Source: JABLTI01 sp035528035
Lineage (GTDB): Archaea; Asgardarchaeota; Heimdallarchaeia; JABLTI01
DNA length: 64,000 nt
Direction of reading: 5' to 3'
Assembly (NCBI GenBank): GCA_035528035.1
Contig: DATKZI010000039.1
Location: 47,595-111,594, forward strand
Under the pieces are notes generated by a model that had not been told where the DNA came from, made no database searches, and was given only the letters and a program-made list of their open reading frames with translations. Positions 8,807 through 18,244 of the stretch are shown here, in pieces; position 1 is the first letter of the stretch, and each line of letters opens with the position of its first letter. The translations under genes were made by a program, and so were the position numbers.

Positions 8807-10006
8807 ATGTCAGGCAATTCAAACCAAACACGACAAGTATCACGAGATAAATTAAAGGCAATCCTAGCTGAAAGAGAGAAACTAAAATTAACAACTAGAA
8901 AGAATATTGAAGATCTTCCAGAAGGGATTCAAGAAATTACTGATATATCTCGAGATGAGGGGATGAAACGTATTGAAGAAATTTTTAGAAAGGTTTTTGT
9001 AGAAACAATTAATGCTGGAACACCAAATTTGAGGGTTCCTTCAAGAAGTGCAAATAATGTTATTTATGATGAGGAATCGGATTTACTTCTCTTGGGAGAA
9101 AATTATACAGATAGGAAATGGGATGATATAAGTACGGTTAAGAAATTTACCGCCCAATTAAGAGTATTACAGATCATCCATGAATTATTAGAGCAGAATA
9201 TTCATGGTAGCAAAAGAGAAGTCTTTTACACCGATGTTTCACTATTTGAGGATCAAAATCGAGGTAGTGACCCGCTTATAGAAGACTGTGCAGTAATGCT
9301 TGGAACATATAGGAAAAATATCCATGTAACTGCTAATGATAGAGGATTAGTAGTAGGAAGATTATCATATACAGATCATGGAGATTTAATTGATTGCACA
9401 AAACAAGGATCAAGTGGTAAGAATGTTAATCCTATGCAAGATCATATTCAAAACATGGAATCTGATGCTGAATTCATACTACTTGTAGAGAAACAAGCTG
9501 CCTTTTTAAGATTAGCAGAAGATAAATTCTATGAAAGATATCCTTGTATCATTTTAACTGGCAGTGGTCAACCGAATGTAGCAACAAGGATATTTTTGAG
9601 ACGAATGAGTCATAATCTTCAATTACCTGTTTTAGCAGTAATGGACAGTGACCCTTTTGGACTTGATATTTTACGTGTATATGGTTTAGGAAGCAAAGCA
9701 CTATCATATGAATCTTACGAACTAGCTACCCCCAATATTCAATGGCTTGGAGTTCGGCCATCTGATTTGGATAAATATAATCTCCCCCAAAATACTCGAC
9801 TACCAATGAGTAAAATGGACATTAACCGCGCGAGACAAATGATGGAGGAAAGATTCGTTAAAATCCGACCTGATTGGACTAAAGAGCTTAAGTTGATGAT
9901 TGAAACAAAACAAAAAGCGGAAATTCAAGCTTTGGCCAGCAGGGGAATTAAATTCTTTACAGATGAATATCTCCCTACAAAAATTGAAACTGGTGATTGG
10001 GTATAA
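8807..10006 (+). CDS. top6A: DNA topoisomerase VI subunit A (Spo11-like)
   Basis: This 399-residue cleavage subunit makes the transient double-strand break through a tyrosine. The candidate catalytic Tyr is residue 141 in SKREVFYTDVS, within the winged-helix (CAP) domain. The Toprim domain follows, with TGSGQPNVATRIFLRR and the metal-binding DSDPFG near residue 280, then the WLGVRPSDL region typical of Top6A/Spo11. It forms an A2B2 enzyme with the upstream gene, relaxing and decatenating DNA. An AGAAGGAT SD lies ahead of the ATG. Confidence 0.95.
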   Translation: MSGNSNQTRQVSRDKLKAILAEREKLKLTTRKNIEDLPEGIQEITDISRDEGMKRIEEIFRKVFVETINAGTPNLRVPSRSANNVIYDEESDLLLLGENYTDRKWDDISTVKKFTAQLRVLQIIHELLEQNIHGSKREVFYTDVSLFEDQNRGSDPLIEDCAVMLGTYRKNIHVTANDRGLVVGRLSYTDHGDLIDCTKQGSSGKNVNPMQDHIQNMESDAEFILLVEKQAAFLRLAEDKFYERYPCIILTGSGQPNVATRIFLRRMSHNLQLPVLAVMDSDPFGLDILRVYGLGSKALSYESYELATPNIQWLGVRPSDLDKYNLPQNTRLPMSKMDINRARQMMEERFVKIRPDWTKELKLMIETKQKAEIQALASRGIKFFTDEYLPTKIETGDWV

Positions 10007-10083
10007 ACTATACCCAACAAATTGCTTAAAGAAATCTAAATAGAAATAGATGGTTTTCTACATCTAATTTCTATAATATTTTC

Positions 10084-10266
10084 TTAATGAACAAATATTT
10101 TTTCATCTTGCTCATTCATTGATTCTAATTCTACCCAACAAAATATCTTACAACATTTTGAACAATAATATGCTTTATTACTTCTAAGGTGTGGTTTGAT
10201 ATGGTGATAACTTATATCACAATCAGTTAATTCGTTATGAAATTGCGGACAATAATAATTAGTCAT
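10084..10266 (-). CDS. Small zinc-ribbon-like protein
   Basis: This 60-residue reading frame has spaced Cys/His residues (C6, H10, C16, H21/H22, H26 and then the cluster CSKCCKIFC at 35-44), which suggests a small zinc-binding fold. A good SD (GAGGGAG) lies nine bases before the ATG, and the frame sits alone between top6A and ndk on the opposite strand. No family is recognised. Short length keeps confidence moderate. Confidence 0.5.
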   Translation of the reverse strand: MTNYYCPQFHNELTDCDISYHHIKPHLRSNKAYYCSKCCKIFCWVELESMNEQDEKIFVH

Positions 10267-10426
10267 GTTGTACGACTCCCTCTTGAGTTTCTATCGATTG
10301 ATTTTCCTTTTTATTCTTAGGTCTTCCTTTCAATAGGATAATAATGAATCTTATTGCTAATTTCTTTATCATCAAAAGTTTTTTGAGCTAGTATTTTTTG
10401 GTTGATAGTAAATATAGGTGATGTTA

Positions 10427-10885
10427 ATGTCCGACTTCGAAAAAACTTTTGTTATGGTAAAACCAGATGGTGTTAAACGTCGTTTAATTGGTGATGTTAT
10501 TTCTCGTCTTGAAAAAGCTGGATTACGTATTGTTGCTATGAAAATGCTTCAATTATCAAAAGCTATGGCTGAGCAACATTATGCAGTTCATAAAGGCAAA
10601 CCTTTCTACGCTGGACTTATTAAATTCATTTCTAGCGGTCCCGTTGTAGCTATGATTGTTGAAGGTCAAAATGCTGTTAAACGTGTTCGTAAAATTGCTG
10701 GTGCTACCAATCCTATGGAAGCAGAAGTTGGAACGATTCGTGGTGATTTTGGTATGGTTATTGGTAGAAATATTATCCATGCTGCAGATTCACCGGAAAA
10801 CGCTAAAATTGAATATTCCATTTACTTTACCAAGTCAGAAATTGTAGATAACCCAATGCTTGATGAAGAATGGATATATGAATAA
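10427..10885 (+). CDS. ndk: Nucleoside diphosphate kinase
   Basis: This 152-residue NDK (FEKTFVMVKPDGVKR at the N terminus) balances NTP pools by gamma-phosphate transfer through a phospho-histidine. The catalytic segment is NIIHAADSPENA, with the active His in IIHAADS; the Kpn loop and hexamer contacts look normal, and RGDFG is present. I start at ATG 10427, five bases after the SD AGGTGA. GTG 10418 and ATG 10421 overlap that SD. It lies just upstream of infB, a common archaeal pairing, with AGGAGG between them. Confidence 0.96.
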   Translation: MSDFEKTFVMVKPDGVKRRLIGDVISRLEKAGLRIVAMKMLQLSKAMAEQHYAVHKGKPFYAGLIKFISSGPVVAMIVEGQNAVKRVRKIAGATNPMEAEVGTIRGDFGMVIGRNIIHAADSPENAKIEYSIYFTKSEIVDNPMLDEEWIYE

Positions 10886-10918
10886 GTTATTCATATTTTT
10901 TATTAGGAGGCAGTTAAA

Positions 10919-12775
10919 ATGTCAAAAGAACCACCCCCAAAAGACCTTGAGGAACCAATTGACTTTCCCAAAATTGATGAATCTAAGCGCATCAAAGCTC
11001 CCATAGCAGTTATTTTAGGACATATTGATCATGGGAAGACATCTATTTTAGATGCTGTTCGTGGAACAGCTGTGCAAGCTCGAGAAGCAGGGGGAATCAC
11101 TCAACAAATTGGTGCTTCATATTTTCCAATTGAGACTATTAATGAAATTTGTGGAGATATGATGAGTAAAGGAGTCATTAAACTTAAGATACCTGGTATT
11201 CTAATTATTGATACACCCGGTCATGCTGCTTTCCTCAACCTTCGTACACGTGGAGCATCTGTTGCTGATATTGCTATAGTTGTTGTTGATATTCAGGCTG
11301 GATTTCAACCACAAACTTTTGAATCAATGCGTTTACTTAAACAAAGGAAAATACCATTCCTTATTGCTGCTAATAAAATTGATCGTGTTGCTGGTTGGAA
11401 GAAACATGAGGGTCTTTCCTTCCTTGAAACTTTCAAAAAACAAACTGTTGATACACAAACAGCATTAGATAAGCACTTATACGAACTCATGGGTGAATTA
11501 TCTAAATTAAAATATCCTTCAGATAGGTATGACCGTATTAGAAATTACACTGAAAACATAGCAATTGTTCCTACAAGTGCTAAAACAAAAGAAGGAATAC
11601 AAGATCTATTTTTAGTTTTATCTGGTCTTGCTCAACAATTTCTTATGAAAAAATTAGAATATAGTGAAGGGAATGGAATTGGAACCATACTTGAGGTAAC
11701 TGATGAACCAGGTATGGGAACTACTTTAAATGTAATTGTGCATAAAGGAACTTTCACTAAAAATGATCATATTGTTTTCGGAGCGAAAAATGGTGCTCAA
11801 GAAGCAAAAATCCGAGCTTTACTTGAACCAAAAGCTCTTGATGAAATTCGAGATCCTCGAGAGAAATTCAATTCTATCGAAAAAATTCATGCAGCTGCAG
11901 GTATCAAAATTGCTGCCTCTGGTTTAAATGATGCATTGGCAGGTGCTCCAGTTATAGTTGCAAATACTCACGATGAAATACTTGAAGCTAAACATCAAAT
12001 TGATGAAGAAATTAGTGTTATTAAAATCGAAACAGATAAAGAAGGCATTATCATCAAGGCTAATACTCTTGGTGCATTAGAAGCCCTAGTAAAAGAATTC
12101 AGAGAAAGAAATATTCCAATCAAAATTGCTGATATTGGTGATATCACCAAAACTAATGTAACCGATGCGATAGTAGTTAAAGAAAATAAACCTTCCTTAG
12201 GTGCTATTGTTGCTTTTAATGTAAATCTATTACCCGATGCACAAGAGGAATTAGAAGTTAATGATATTGAATTCTTTAGAAGTGATATTATTTATACTCT
12301 GCTTGATGATTTTGTTCGTTGGAAACTTGAAGTAGAACAAAAATTAAAAGCAGAAAGCTTAAAAGATCTAACTTATCCTGGTAAATTTAAAATCCTTCCA
12401 GGGATGGTTTTTCGAGCTAGTAAACCAGCTGTTGTTGGAGTAGAGATTTTGGCAGGCAAAATAACTCCTCGAGCAGGTATCATTCGTGGAACGGATGGTA
12501 AGAAATGTGGTTCTATCCAACAAATACAAGAAAATAATCAATCAATTCGAGAAGCTAAAAAAGGTATGCAAGTAGCAGTCTCTATTAAAGGTCCTACTGT
12601 TGGTCGACAAATCACTGAAGCTATGGAACTTTTTATTGATTTACCTGAGAGGCTTGTTAAACGTATTAAAGAGAAATATTTAGATGACTTAACTGTTGAT
12701 GAAAAGAATGCACTTGAAGAATTTATTAAATTAAAGCGTAGTCTTAATCCTGAAAGTAAATATTGGGGATACTAA
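10919..12775 (+). CDS. infB: Translation initiation factor aIF5B
   Basis: This 618-residue GTPase belongs to the aIF5B/eIF5B family, which promotes subunit joining and initiator-tRNA positioning. Motifs are G1 GHIDHGKTS (34-42), switch II DTPGHAAF, and ANKIDR with SAK for guanine recognition. Beta-barrel domain II (TILEVTDEPGMGTTLNVIVHKG), domain III (IIKANTLGALEAL) and the C-terminal domain IV binding aminoacyl-tRNA (LPGMVFRASKPAVVGVEILAG) follow in order. No intein is present. It is the second gene of the ndk-infB operon and has a strong AGGAGG SD. The length is normal for archaea, without the long eukaryotic N-terminal region. Confidence 0.97.
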   Translation: MSKEPPPKDLEEPIDFPKIDESKRIKAPIAVILGHIDHGKTSILDAVRGTAVQAREAGGITQQIGASYFPIETINEICGDMMSKGVIKLKIPGILIIDTPGHAAFLNLRTRGASVADIAIVVVDIQAGFQPQTFESMRLLKQRKIPFLIAANKIDRVAGWKKHEGLSFLETFKKQTVDTQTALDKHLYELMGELSKLKYPSDRYDRIRNYTENIAIVPTSAKTKEGIQDLFLVLSGLAQQFLMKKLEYSEGNGIGTILEVTDEPGMGTTLNVIVHKGTFTKNDHIVFGAKNGAQEAKIRALLEPKALDEIRDPREKFNSIEKIHAAAGIKIAASGLNDALAGAPVIVANTHDEILEAKHQIDEEISVIKIETDKEGIIIKANTLGALEALVKEFRERNIPIKIADIGDITKTNVTDAIVVKENKPSLGAIVAFNVNLLPDAQEELEVNDIEFFRSDIIYTLLDDFVRWKLEVEQKLKAESLKDLTYPGKFKILPGMVFRASKPAVVGVEILAGKITPRAGIIRGTDGKKCGSIQQIQENNQSIREAKKGMQVAVSIKGPTVGRQITEAMELFIDLPERLVKRIKEKYLDDLTVDEKNALEEFIKLKRSLNPESKYWGY

Positions 12776-12799
12776 TTTCCTCCATTCTTTTCCTATTAC

Positions 12800-12808
12800 T
12801 TTTTTTTT
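12800..12808 (+). terminator. Oligo-T terminator candidate after infB
   Basis: A run of nine T lies 25 bases after the infB stop, in a T/C-rich stretch. Archaeal RNA polymerase terminates at such T runs without needing a hairpin. It marks the likely end of the ndk-infB unit. Confidence 0.5.
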
Positions 12809-12896
12809 CAGCTAAAAGATAATAATATCATTTTTCTTCTTTCAACACCCTTAAAACTTAAATTATAACTCATTACTTAGAAACTATCATATACTT

Positions 12897-15242
12897 ATGT
12901 ATGTATTAAGAGCTCAAGTCAGAAAAAAAACATCAATTGAAAAATATGGATTGATGAAGGGTAAAAAGTTCATGATTCAATTTGTATGGATTATTATTCA
13001 AGATATACCCGTTTCGGGAATGCGGTTCATAAAATCAACTGACTTAGAGGAACGCAATCGTTTAGAAAAATTTTATGGATGGCTAGGTGTCCCCATAACT
13101 GAATTAGCTGAAAAAGTGCAAGATATTATTATAGAAGGAACCAAATATTATTATCATTCACGAAATTCTATACTTTTTGTTGTTGGGGTTGATTTAGAAG
13201 AAACAAGTATCCCCTCCATCTTCCTACCTGAATTAGAAAACAAATTTTTCAATCATTTTAATTTAAATACCATCTCATCTTTTGATGGTAAAGATACAAC
13301 ACCATTCCGATTATTCGATAGTAAATTACTAGAATTAGTGAAAGCTTTTGATCAAAGAAAAATCGAAGCAAGAGGGAATCGAAGAGATTTAGATGCTTTT
13401 GAGGTTTTAAATCTCCCATCTGATTTACAAATGGTAGCACTAGTTTTAGTTAAAATGCAAGTTGTCACACCTGAAATGATTTCTCAGGTTACAGGTTTAG
13501 CTACTAGTGAGATTGAAAGGCAATTAAGAGACATCTACCAAAGAGGTTATCTCTATATCACTGTAATATCAAATAAATCATATTTTTCAATCAAACCTTT
13601 TGAATCAGAAAATGGTACAAAAACTATAACAAGTAAACCTGATGAAACAACATCTAGGATGCAAGATATTGATTTTCAACACTCTGATACATCACTAACC
13701 TCTGATTCAGATACAACTTTCACTTCTCCTCCACCAAAAGAGGCGAAGCAAAGTAAAATTGATATAAATCAAGCTGAATTCAAACCTTTAACAGATCAAG
13801 AAGCTACTGATGGTAATGAAAGTGCAATGATGGCTCCACCTAACTGGGAAGCTACCCAATTAGGAGCTGAAAGTTCATTTAGAACATCAGACAATATAGA
13901 TGATGAAGAGGATGGAATATCACAAACTCAGCAACTAGATTTATCATCTGATGATAGAAGAGAAGCAAAAGGTATCAAAATGAAAATTGATCCAATTGCT
14001 CGAGATGTTGATAGGTCTCTAAGAACAACAATAGTTATACCTAAAAACGGATTTTTGCCAGCTAATTCCCTTCGAAGAGAAAGAGGATTTGTTACAGGAA
14101 AAATTCGTATTCCTAATGATAAAAATAAAGATTCCTTTTTACTAAATTCTTTGTTCAAGAAAGATATTGAAAATCTATATGAAGCACTCTTTATGGGAGA
14201 TTTCATTATTTTAGCTAGTGATAAACAAACCTTATTTGAAGATGAACTGGTGGATCAACTCTTTGAAACAATGAACATATTAACCCCTCATAGAGAATTG
14301 AAATTTATTAAAACCCCTATTTTTGTTCATCCAAAAGATGCTGATGTAATAGCGGTTCATAAAGATTTATTGAAATACTATTCTTGGGCAACAATTCTTG
14401 ATTTAGATAATGGAAGAATAATTGGTGGTACTGCTTCTGAATATTCCAAGAATTTTATTAAGAAAACAAAAAGAATGTCTGATCCCAAAGAATTTTTGCG
14501 AGAGTTAACAAATACTGCTTCCATTCTTTTGAAAATTGGTAGGGATATTAATACTCTTAAAATTGAGGGAAGACCACCCGACCAGTATCTTAATGAAGTT
14601 CGTAAAGCTTATGGTGCAGCTGCTTTAGATGTTGGTTTAACTCTTTCTGAACGTTTAATCCGTTTGCATAAAGATTGTGCATATATTGCTGGCTTCTACA
14701 TTCGCAAAGGCTTAGATATTGTAGTTCGTGCTGTTCTTTTAGGTGAGCCTATTGTTGTAATTGGTGATGATCCAATGGATGTTTACCACATTATCGAAGC
14801 ATTATCGATTTTTGCACCAAATAAAGCAATTAATGCTCAGATATGGACAACTAATTTAGCTGAAATTAATACAGATGAATTTGATATTATGGGTGCACAA
14901 GAAGGTACAGATAGATTATTCAAAAGTGCGGTGAGAGTAAATCTTCGATCAATGAGTGCTTATGGTGGCCAACGATCAGAATTCTTACATAATTTCTTAC
15001 ATCAAATGTGGCGACGCCGTTCAAAAGATAGGCCTAAATTCATTAGAGAAAATATTATTGAAATAATTGGTAATACTAATAAAATCATTCAAAGATTTCA
15101 AGCCTTTGGTGATAAAGAACCCACTAAACAAGAGATAAAGGATTTCTTTAATGATTATGAACCTTTCTTTGCAGAATTTGCAACGGAGTTAATCTATAAA
15201 GATCATCAGGATATCGCTTTAAATATCAAAAATTCTCTTTAA
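12897..15242 (+). CDS. Large multidomain protein of unknown function (possible longin/wHTH/DENN-like layout)
   Basis: This is a 781-residue soluble protein without a recognised catalytic motif. Residues about 26-150 form an alpha/beta domain (MIQFVWIIIQDIPVSGMRF, then FVVGVDLEE) that looks like a small-GTPase-partner fold of the longin/roadblock kind. Residues about 175-225 resemble a winged helix (LKMQVVTPEMISQVTGL). A Ser/Thr/Asp/Glu-rich linker covers about 235-365. The C-terminal half is mixed alpha/beta, and GEPIVVIGDDPMDVYHIIEAL is reminiscent of the core strand-helix of DENN modules. All of this is inference from pattern. Possible starts are 12897, 12954 and 12972; the last gives the most natural N terminus. 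It stands alone, between infB and a small membrane protein. Confidence 0.7.
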   Translation: MYVLRAQVRKKTSIEKYGLMKGKKFMIQFVWIIIQDIPVSGMRFIKSTDLEERNRLEKFYGWLGVPITELAEKVQDIIIEGTKYYYHSRNSILFVVGVDLEETSIPSIFLPELENKFFNHFNLNTISSFDGKDTTPFRLFDSKLLELVKAFDQRKIEARGNRRDLDAFEVLNLPSDLQMVALVLVKMQVVTPEMISQVTGLATSEIERQLRDIYQRGYLYITVISNKSYFSIKPFESENGTKTITSKPDETTSRMQDIDFQHSDTSLTSDSDTTFTSPPPKEAKQSKIDINQAEFKPLTDQEATDGNESAMMAPPNWEATQLGAESSFRTSDNIDDEEDGISQTQQLDLSSDDRREAKGIKMKIDPIARDVDRSLRTTIVIPKNGFLPANSLRRERGFVTGKIRIPNDKNKDSFLLNSLFKKDIENLYEALFMGDFIILASDKQTLFEDELVDQLFETMNILTPHRELKFIKTPIFVHPKDADVIAVHKDLLKYYSWATILDLDNGRIIGGTASEYSKNFIKKTKRMSDPKEFLRELTNTASILLKIGRDINTLKIEGRPPDQYLNEVRKAYGAAALDVGLTLSERLIRLHKDCAYIAGFYIRKGLDIVVRAVLLGEPIVVIGDDPMDVYHIIEALSIFAPNKAINAQIWTTNLAEINTDEFDIMGAQEGTDRLFKSAVRVNLRSMSAYGGQRSEFLHNFLHQMWRRRSKDRPKFIRENIIEIIGNTNKIIQRFQAFGDKEPTKQEIKDFFNDYEPFFAEFATELIYKDHQDIALNIKNSL

Positions 15243-15378
15243 TTGATGGAGATTTTTTCCTTTTAACTTATCTTGAACTTTTCATCACAACCTTTTAATT
15301 TGGTGATGTCTTAATTAGAAAAAGATTCAAAAATATTAGGAAAAAATCTTTTTTAATTTACAAACAGGATGTGAAATT

Positions 15379-15606
15379 ATGAGAAAAGGTCCATTAATTG
15401 CCGCTGGTATTCTGTCCGGTATTAGTATAATTATGGTTATCATTGGTGGCGTTATGTTCATCCCTGGATTATGGTCCGATTGGCTCTTATGGTTTGGCAT
15501 AGTTGTGTTCAACATTGGATTAATTATTTTGGTAATTGCTTTTATCAAAAAACCCGGTGCTGATGAAGAAGAACCTGCAAAAAAAGCAGCAGAAGCTAGT
15601 GCTTAG
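15379..15606 (+). CDS. Small two-helix membrane protein
   Basis: This 75-residue protein starts MRKGPLIAAG and has two hydrophobic helices (about 6-30 and 34-55) joined by a short polar turn (GLWSDW). It ends in a charged tail (KKPGADEEEPAKKAAEA). The SD GGATGTGA lies close upstream of the ATG. It precedes the presenilin homologue by about 110 bases. No family is recognised; it could be a membrane anchor or a small subunit. Confidence 0.65.
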   Translation: MRKGPLIAAGILSGISIIMVIIGGVMFIPGLWSDWLLWFGIVVFNIGLIILVIAFIKKPGADEEEPAKKAAEASA

Positions 15607-15718
15607 GTTCATTCTTTTTCTCTTTTTTATTTACTCACCATAAGCAAATATTTTTTGCTTAGTAATTGAAATTTAAAATTAGTAGTAAAAGTAATTCACA
15701 AAAAAGTAGGTTAAAACA

Positions 15719-16795
15719 TTGAGCTATGCAAGTCAGTTAGGAACTTTTAGTATTACATTAAGAAAACGTTTTCTATCCATATCTTTACCAATTCTCATTT
15801 GTTCGGTTCTGAGTGGAATTTGTAGCTGGATCGTTTTCGGTTATTTTACAGGTGATTTCGGTGGAAGTGAAATGCCTCAAGCTGAGATTGGTAACAGTCC
15901 ATATATTACTGCTATAGTTTTTGTGGCAATTGCTTTTGTTGGTTCAACAGGAATCTTTCTTATAATCAAATATTCTGGTATCAAGGTTCTTAAAGCAATT
16001 TTTGCAGTAGCAATACTTGTAACATCATTTTTCTTTGTTTTCTTGATAATTTTCTCAACACCTTATTATGTATTAGATTTAACAACTGAAAATACTGTTT
16101 TCTCTTATAGAACAGAAATTATAATTCTAGTCTTGAGTATCGTAGGTGGAACAATTTTTGCTATTATAACTGTTCTATCAATGGTCTATCAAATTATACC
16201 AAAACCAATACCACAAGTTATGGCTTTGCTTTTCGCTGTTTTAAGCGGAACGTTTTTAGCTACTTTCCTTCCAACACTTGCAGCTATCCTTGTAATGATT
16301 GGTTTGAGTATTTACGATATTATTTCTGTCTTTAAAGGTCCAATCAAAAAGATCGCTGAAATAACTGAAGAGAGGTACAATGAGGAAAATAATATATCAA
16401 AGACTGATGAGCAAGAAATTACAGCTGTAGAAATATCCTCAGAAGAGGGTTCAGCTTCTGAAACTAATGATACTGAAACGATAACAGACCCAAGAGTTGA
16501 TGATTCACAATACATTTACGTTGATTATATAGAATTAGGACTTGGTGATTTAGCCTTCTTTGGTATGTTATTTAGTTTTGCGCTAATCAAATTAGGACTT
16601 TATTCAGCAATTGCCGGTTTTGCTGGTGTTGTCATAGGTTCAATTTTTACCATTCGACTTCTTAACAAAGCTAAAATGATGCCTGGGTTACCAATCTCAA
16701 TAGGTTTAGGTTTAATCTTTGCCTTTGGTGTATGGGGTATTCTAAAATTAGTTGGGTTCACGGGTTGGGGTTGGATTGATCCTGTTTGGTTCTAA
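15719..16795 (+). CDS. Presenilin/signal-peptide-peptidase-type intramembrane aspartyl protease
   Basis: This 358-residue polytopic protein has about nine hydrophobic segments. It carries the A22-family signature: Asp200 in the TM6 motif IYDIISVFKGP (YD), Asp277 in the TM7 motif ELGLGDLAFFG (GLGD), and PGLP (322-325) in place of PAL near the last helices. These aspartates form the intramembrane active site of presenilin and signal peptide peptidase. A charged 50-residue loop (about 215-265) between TM6 and TM7 matches the family's large cytosolic loop. The predicted role is cleavage of transmembrane helices in the membrane. The start is TTG 15719, after a weak AGGTTA. The substrate is unknown. 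Confidence 0.85.
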   Translation: MSYASQLGTFSITLRKRFLSISLPILICSVLSGICSWIVFGYFTGDFGGSEMPQAEIGNSPYITAIVFVAIAFVGSTGIFLIIKYSGIKVLKAIFAVAILVTSFFFVFLIIFSTPYYVLDLTTENTVFSYRTEIIILVLSIVGGTIFAIITVLSMVYQIIPKPIPQVMALLFAVLSGTFLATFLPTLAAILVMIGLSIYDIISVFKGPIKKIAEITEERYNEENNISKTDEQEITAVEISSEEGSASETNDTETITDPRVDDSQYIYVDYIELGLGDLAFFGMLFSFALIKLGLYSAIAGFAGVVIGSIFTIRLLNKAKMMPGLPISIGLGLIFAFGVWGILKLVGFTGWGWIDPVWF

Positions 16796-16853
16796 GAAAA
16801 AGAAGTGAAAAGTTGAGGTACATAACTTTTCATTTTAATATAAAAAAAGGAGA

Positions 16854-17531
16854 TTAATATTCTCCTTCATATTCATCTTGTTCATCAGCAGTAATTTGCA
16901 TATTGCTTGGAAGAACTTTGAATGTAAAGTCTTCAACACCTTCTAGGATGGAACCATCGGGAGGTATTTCGCCTCTTGCGCGTTTTACTTCTCTTGCTAA
17001 TAACCAATATACAAGTGCGAGAGCTCTTCTACCTTTATTGTTGGTTGGAATACAAAGATCAACGCCTTTTAATTCATTGTCTGTATCACACATAGCTACA
17101 ACAACAATACCAACTTTATTAGCTTCTTTTATTGCTTGCTTATCAGCACGAGGATCTGTAACAAGAATGACCTCTGGTTCAATAAAGCCTGAAAATTCAG
17201 GATTAGTTAATGTACCTGGGATAAATCTGCCTGGAACACTCAAAAATCCGCATGTTTTAGATAATTTACTTGCGGGGACTTGTCCATATTGTCTGGCAGA
17301 AAACACTGCTACTTGATTTGGTTCATATCTTGCCAAGAATTTAGCAATTGTTCTAATTCTTACGTCTGTAGACCTTATATCTAAAACATACAATCCATCG
17401 CTACGAATTAGATAAATGAATTTCTTCATTGATTTTGTACCAATTCTAGTGCCTATATGCACACCAGCAGCTAAATATTCATCAAGACCTGTTAATAATT
17501 CTTCAGTAATTTGATCTGGTTCTATTGCCAA
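16854..17531 (-). CDS. rpsB: 30S ribosomal protein uS2
   Basis: This 225-residue archaeal/eukaryal-type uS2 carries the conserved LAAGVHIGTRIGTKSM, FSARQYGQVP, PGRFIPGTLTNP, LVTDPRADKQAIKEA and the C-terminal ALALVYWLLAREV segments. It sits on the head/body side of the small subunit. It ends in an acidic tail. It is followed upstream on the same strand by an unknown gene and rpsS, but gaps of 138 and 173 bases make a single operon uncertain. Confidence 0.97.
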   Translation of the reverse strand: MAIEPDQITEELLTGLDEYLAAGVHIGTRIGTKSMKKFIYLIRSDGLYVLDIRSTDVRIRTIAKFLARYEPNQVAVFSARQYGQVPASKLSKTCGFLSVPGRFIPGTLTNPEFSGFIEPEVILVTDPRADKQAIKEANKVGIVVVAMCDTDNELKGVDLCIPTNNKGRRALALVYWLLAREVKRARGEIPPDGSILEGVEDFTFKVLPSNMQITADEQDEYEGEY

Positions 17532-17669
17532 TTTTATGTACCTCAGATATTTCTCAAATTAATATGTTAATAATTTCTAATGAAGCAAAATGCAGAATAT
17601 TTACTTTAAAATTCTTTTGTTCGAGATGAATTGTTGTTATATATGTTACTTTAATTGTATTTACTTTTG

Positions 17670-18071
17670 TTATCTTTCAAGTATATTTTCTAGGTTCTTA
17701 ATTGCAGTATTTGAACTATGAATCATATTTCTGACAGTTGCACGTACCTGTCCACTATTTGCTTCCTCACCACAAATAGTAACAATCACTTTTTTCGCTG
17801 GTCGGCCATCATCCATGAAACTATCATATATTTCAAAAATTAATTTTAATTCACCGATAATCATTTCTTTTATTTCTAACATGTTTACAACTGAAAATAG
17901 GATGGAAATTTCACGCTCATTAAATAAAGAATCGGAAGTATAAGGTGAAGCAATGGATTCAATTACCGGGCCCATTTCATTAACATCAATGCTAAAAATG
18001 CTGATAATTTGTTTCCGTAGTCCAATTTGAGCTCGTTTGTCATTTATAATAGGTAATTTAAATCTCGACAA
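17670..18071 (-). CDS. Conserved-looking protein of unknown function between rpsB and rpsS
   Basis: This 133-residue soluble alpha/beta protein has no motif I can name. Its C terminus (VIVTICGEEANSGQVRATVRNMIHSSNTAIKNLENIL) has the strand-then-helix pattern and VRATVRN run seen in KEOPS Pcc1-like proteins. The N-terminal half does not obviously fit, so that is only a suggestion. Its location between two ribosomal protein genes hints at a translation-related or tRNA-modification role. Confidence 0.6.
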   Translation of the reverse strand: MSRFKLPIINDKRAQIGLRKQIISIFSIDVNEMGPVIESIASPYTSDSLFNEREISILFSVVNMLEIKEMIIGELKLIFEIYDSFMDDGRPAKKVIVTICGEEANSGQVRATVRNMIHSSNTAIKNLENILER

Positions 18072-18244
18072 GTATTAATTCCTCAAATAGCTTTTTGTTA
18101 ACCCAGTAGTAAATCTAAGTTAATTTGTTAAATGCTAATAAATTAATCGCTAACGAATAATAAGGTTAATGGAATGATAAAAATTTTTTGTTAGTTGTTT
18201 GAAAAAGAGAAATTGAGGAGAAATAAATCTCCCAAAAAAAGAAA

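Noticed and set aside
16903..17316. 137-residue plus-strand frame over rpsB
   Set aside because: It lies antisense within the strongly conserved uS2 gene and shows no family features.
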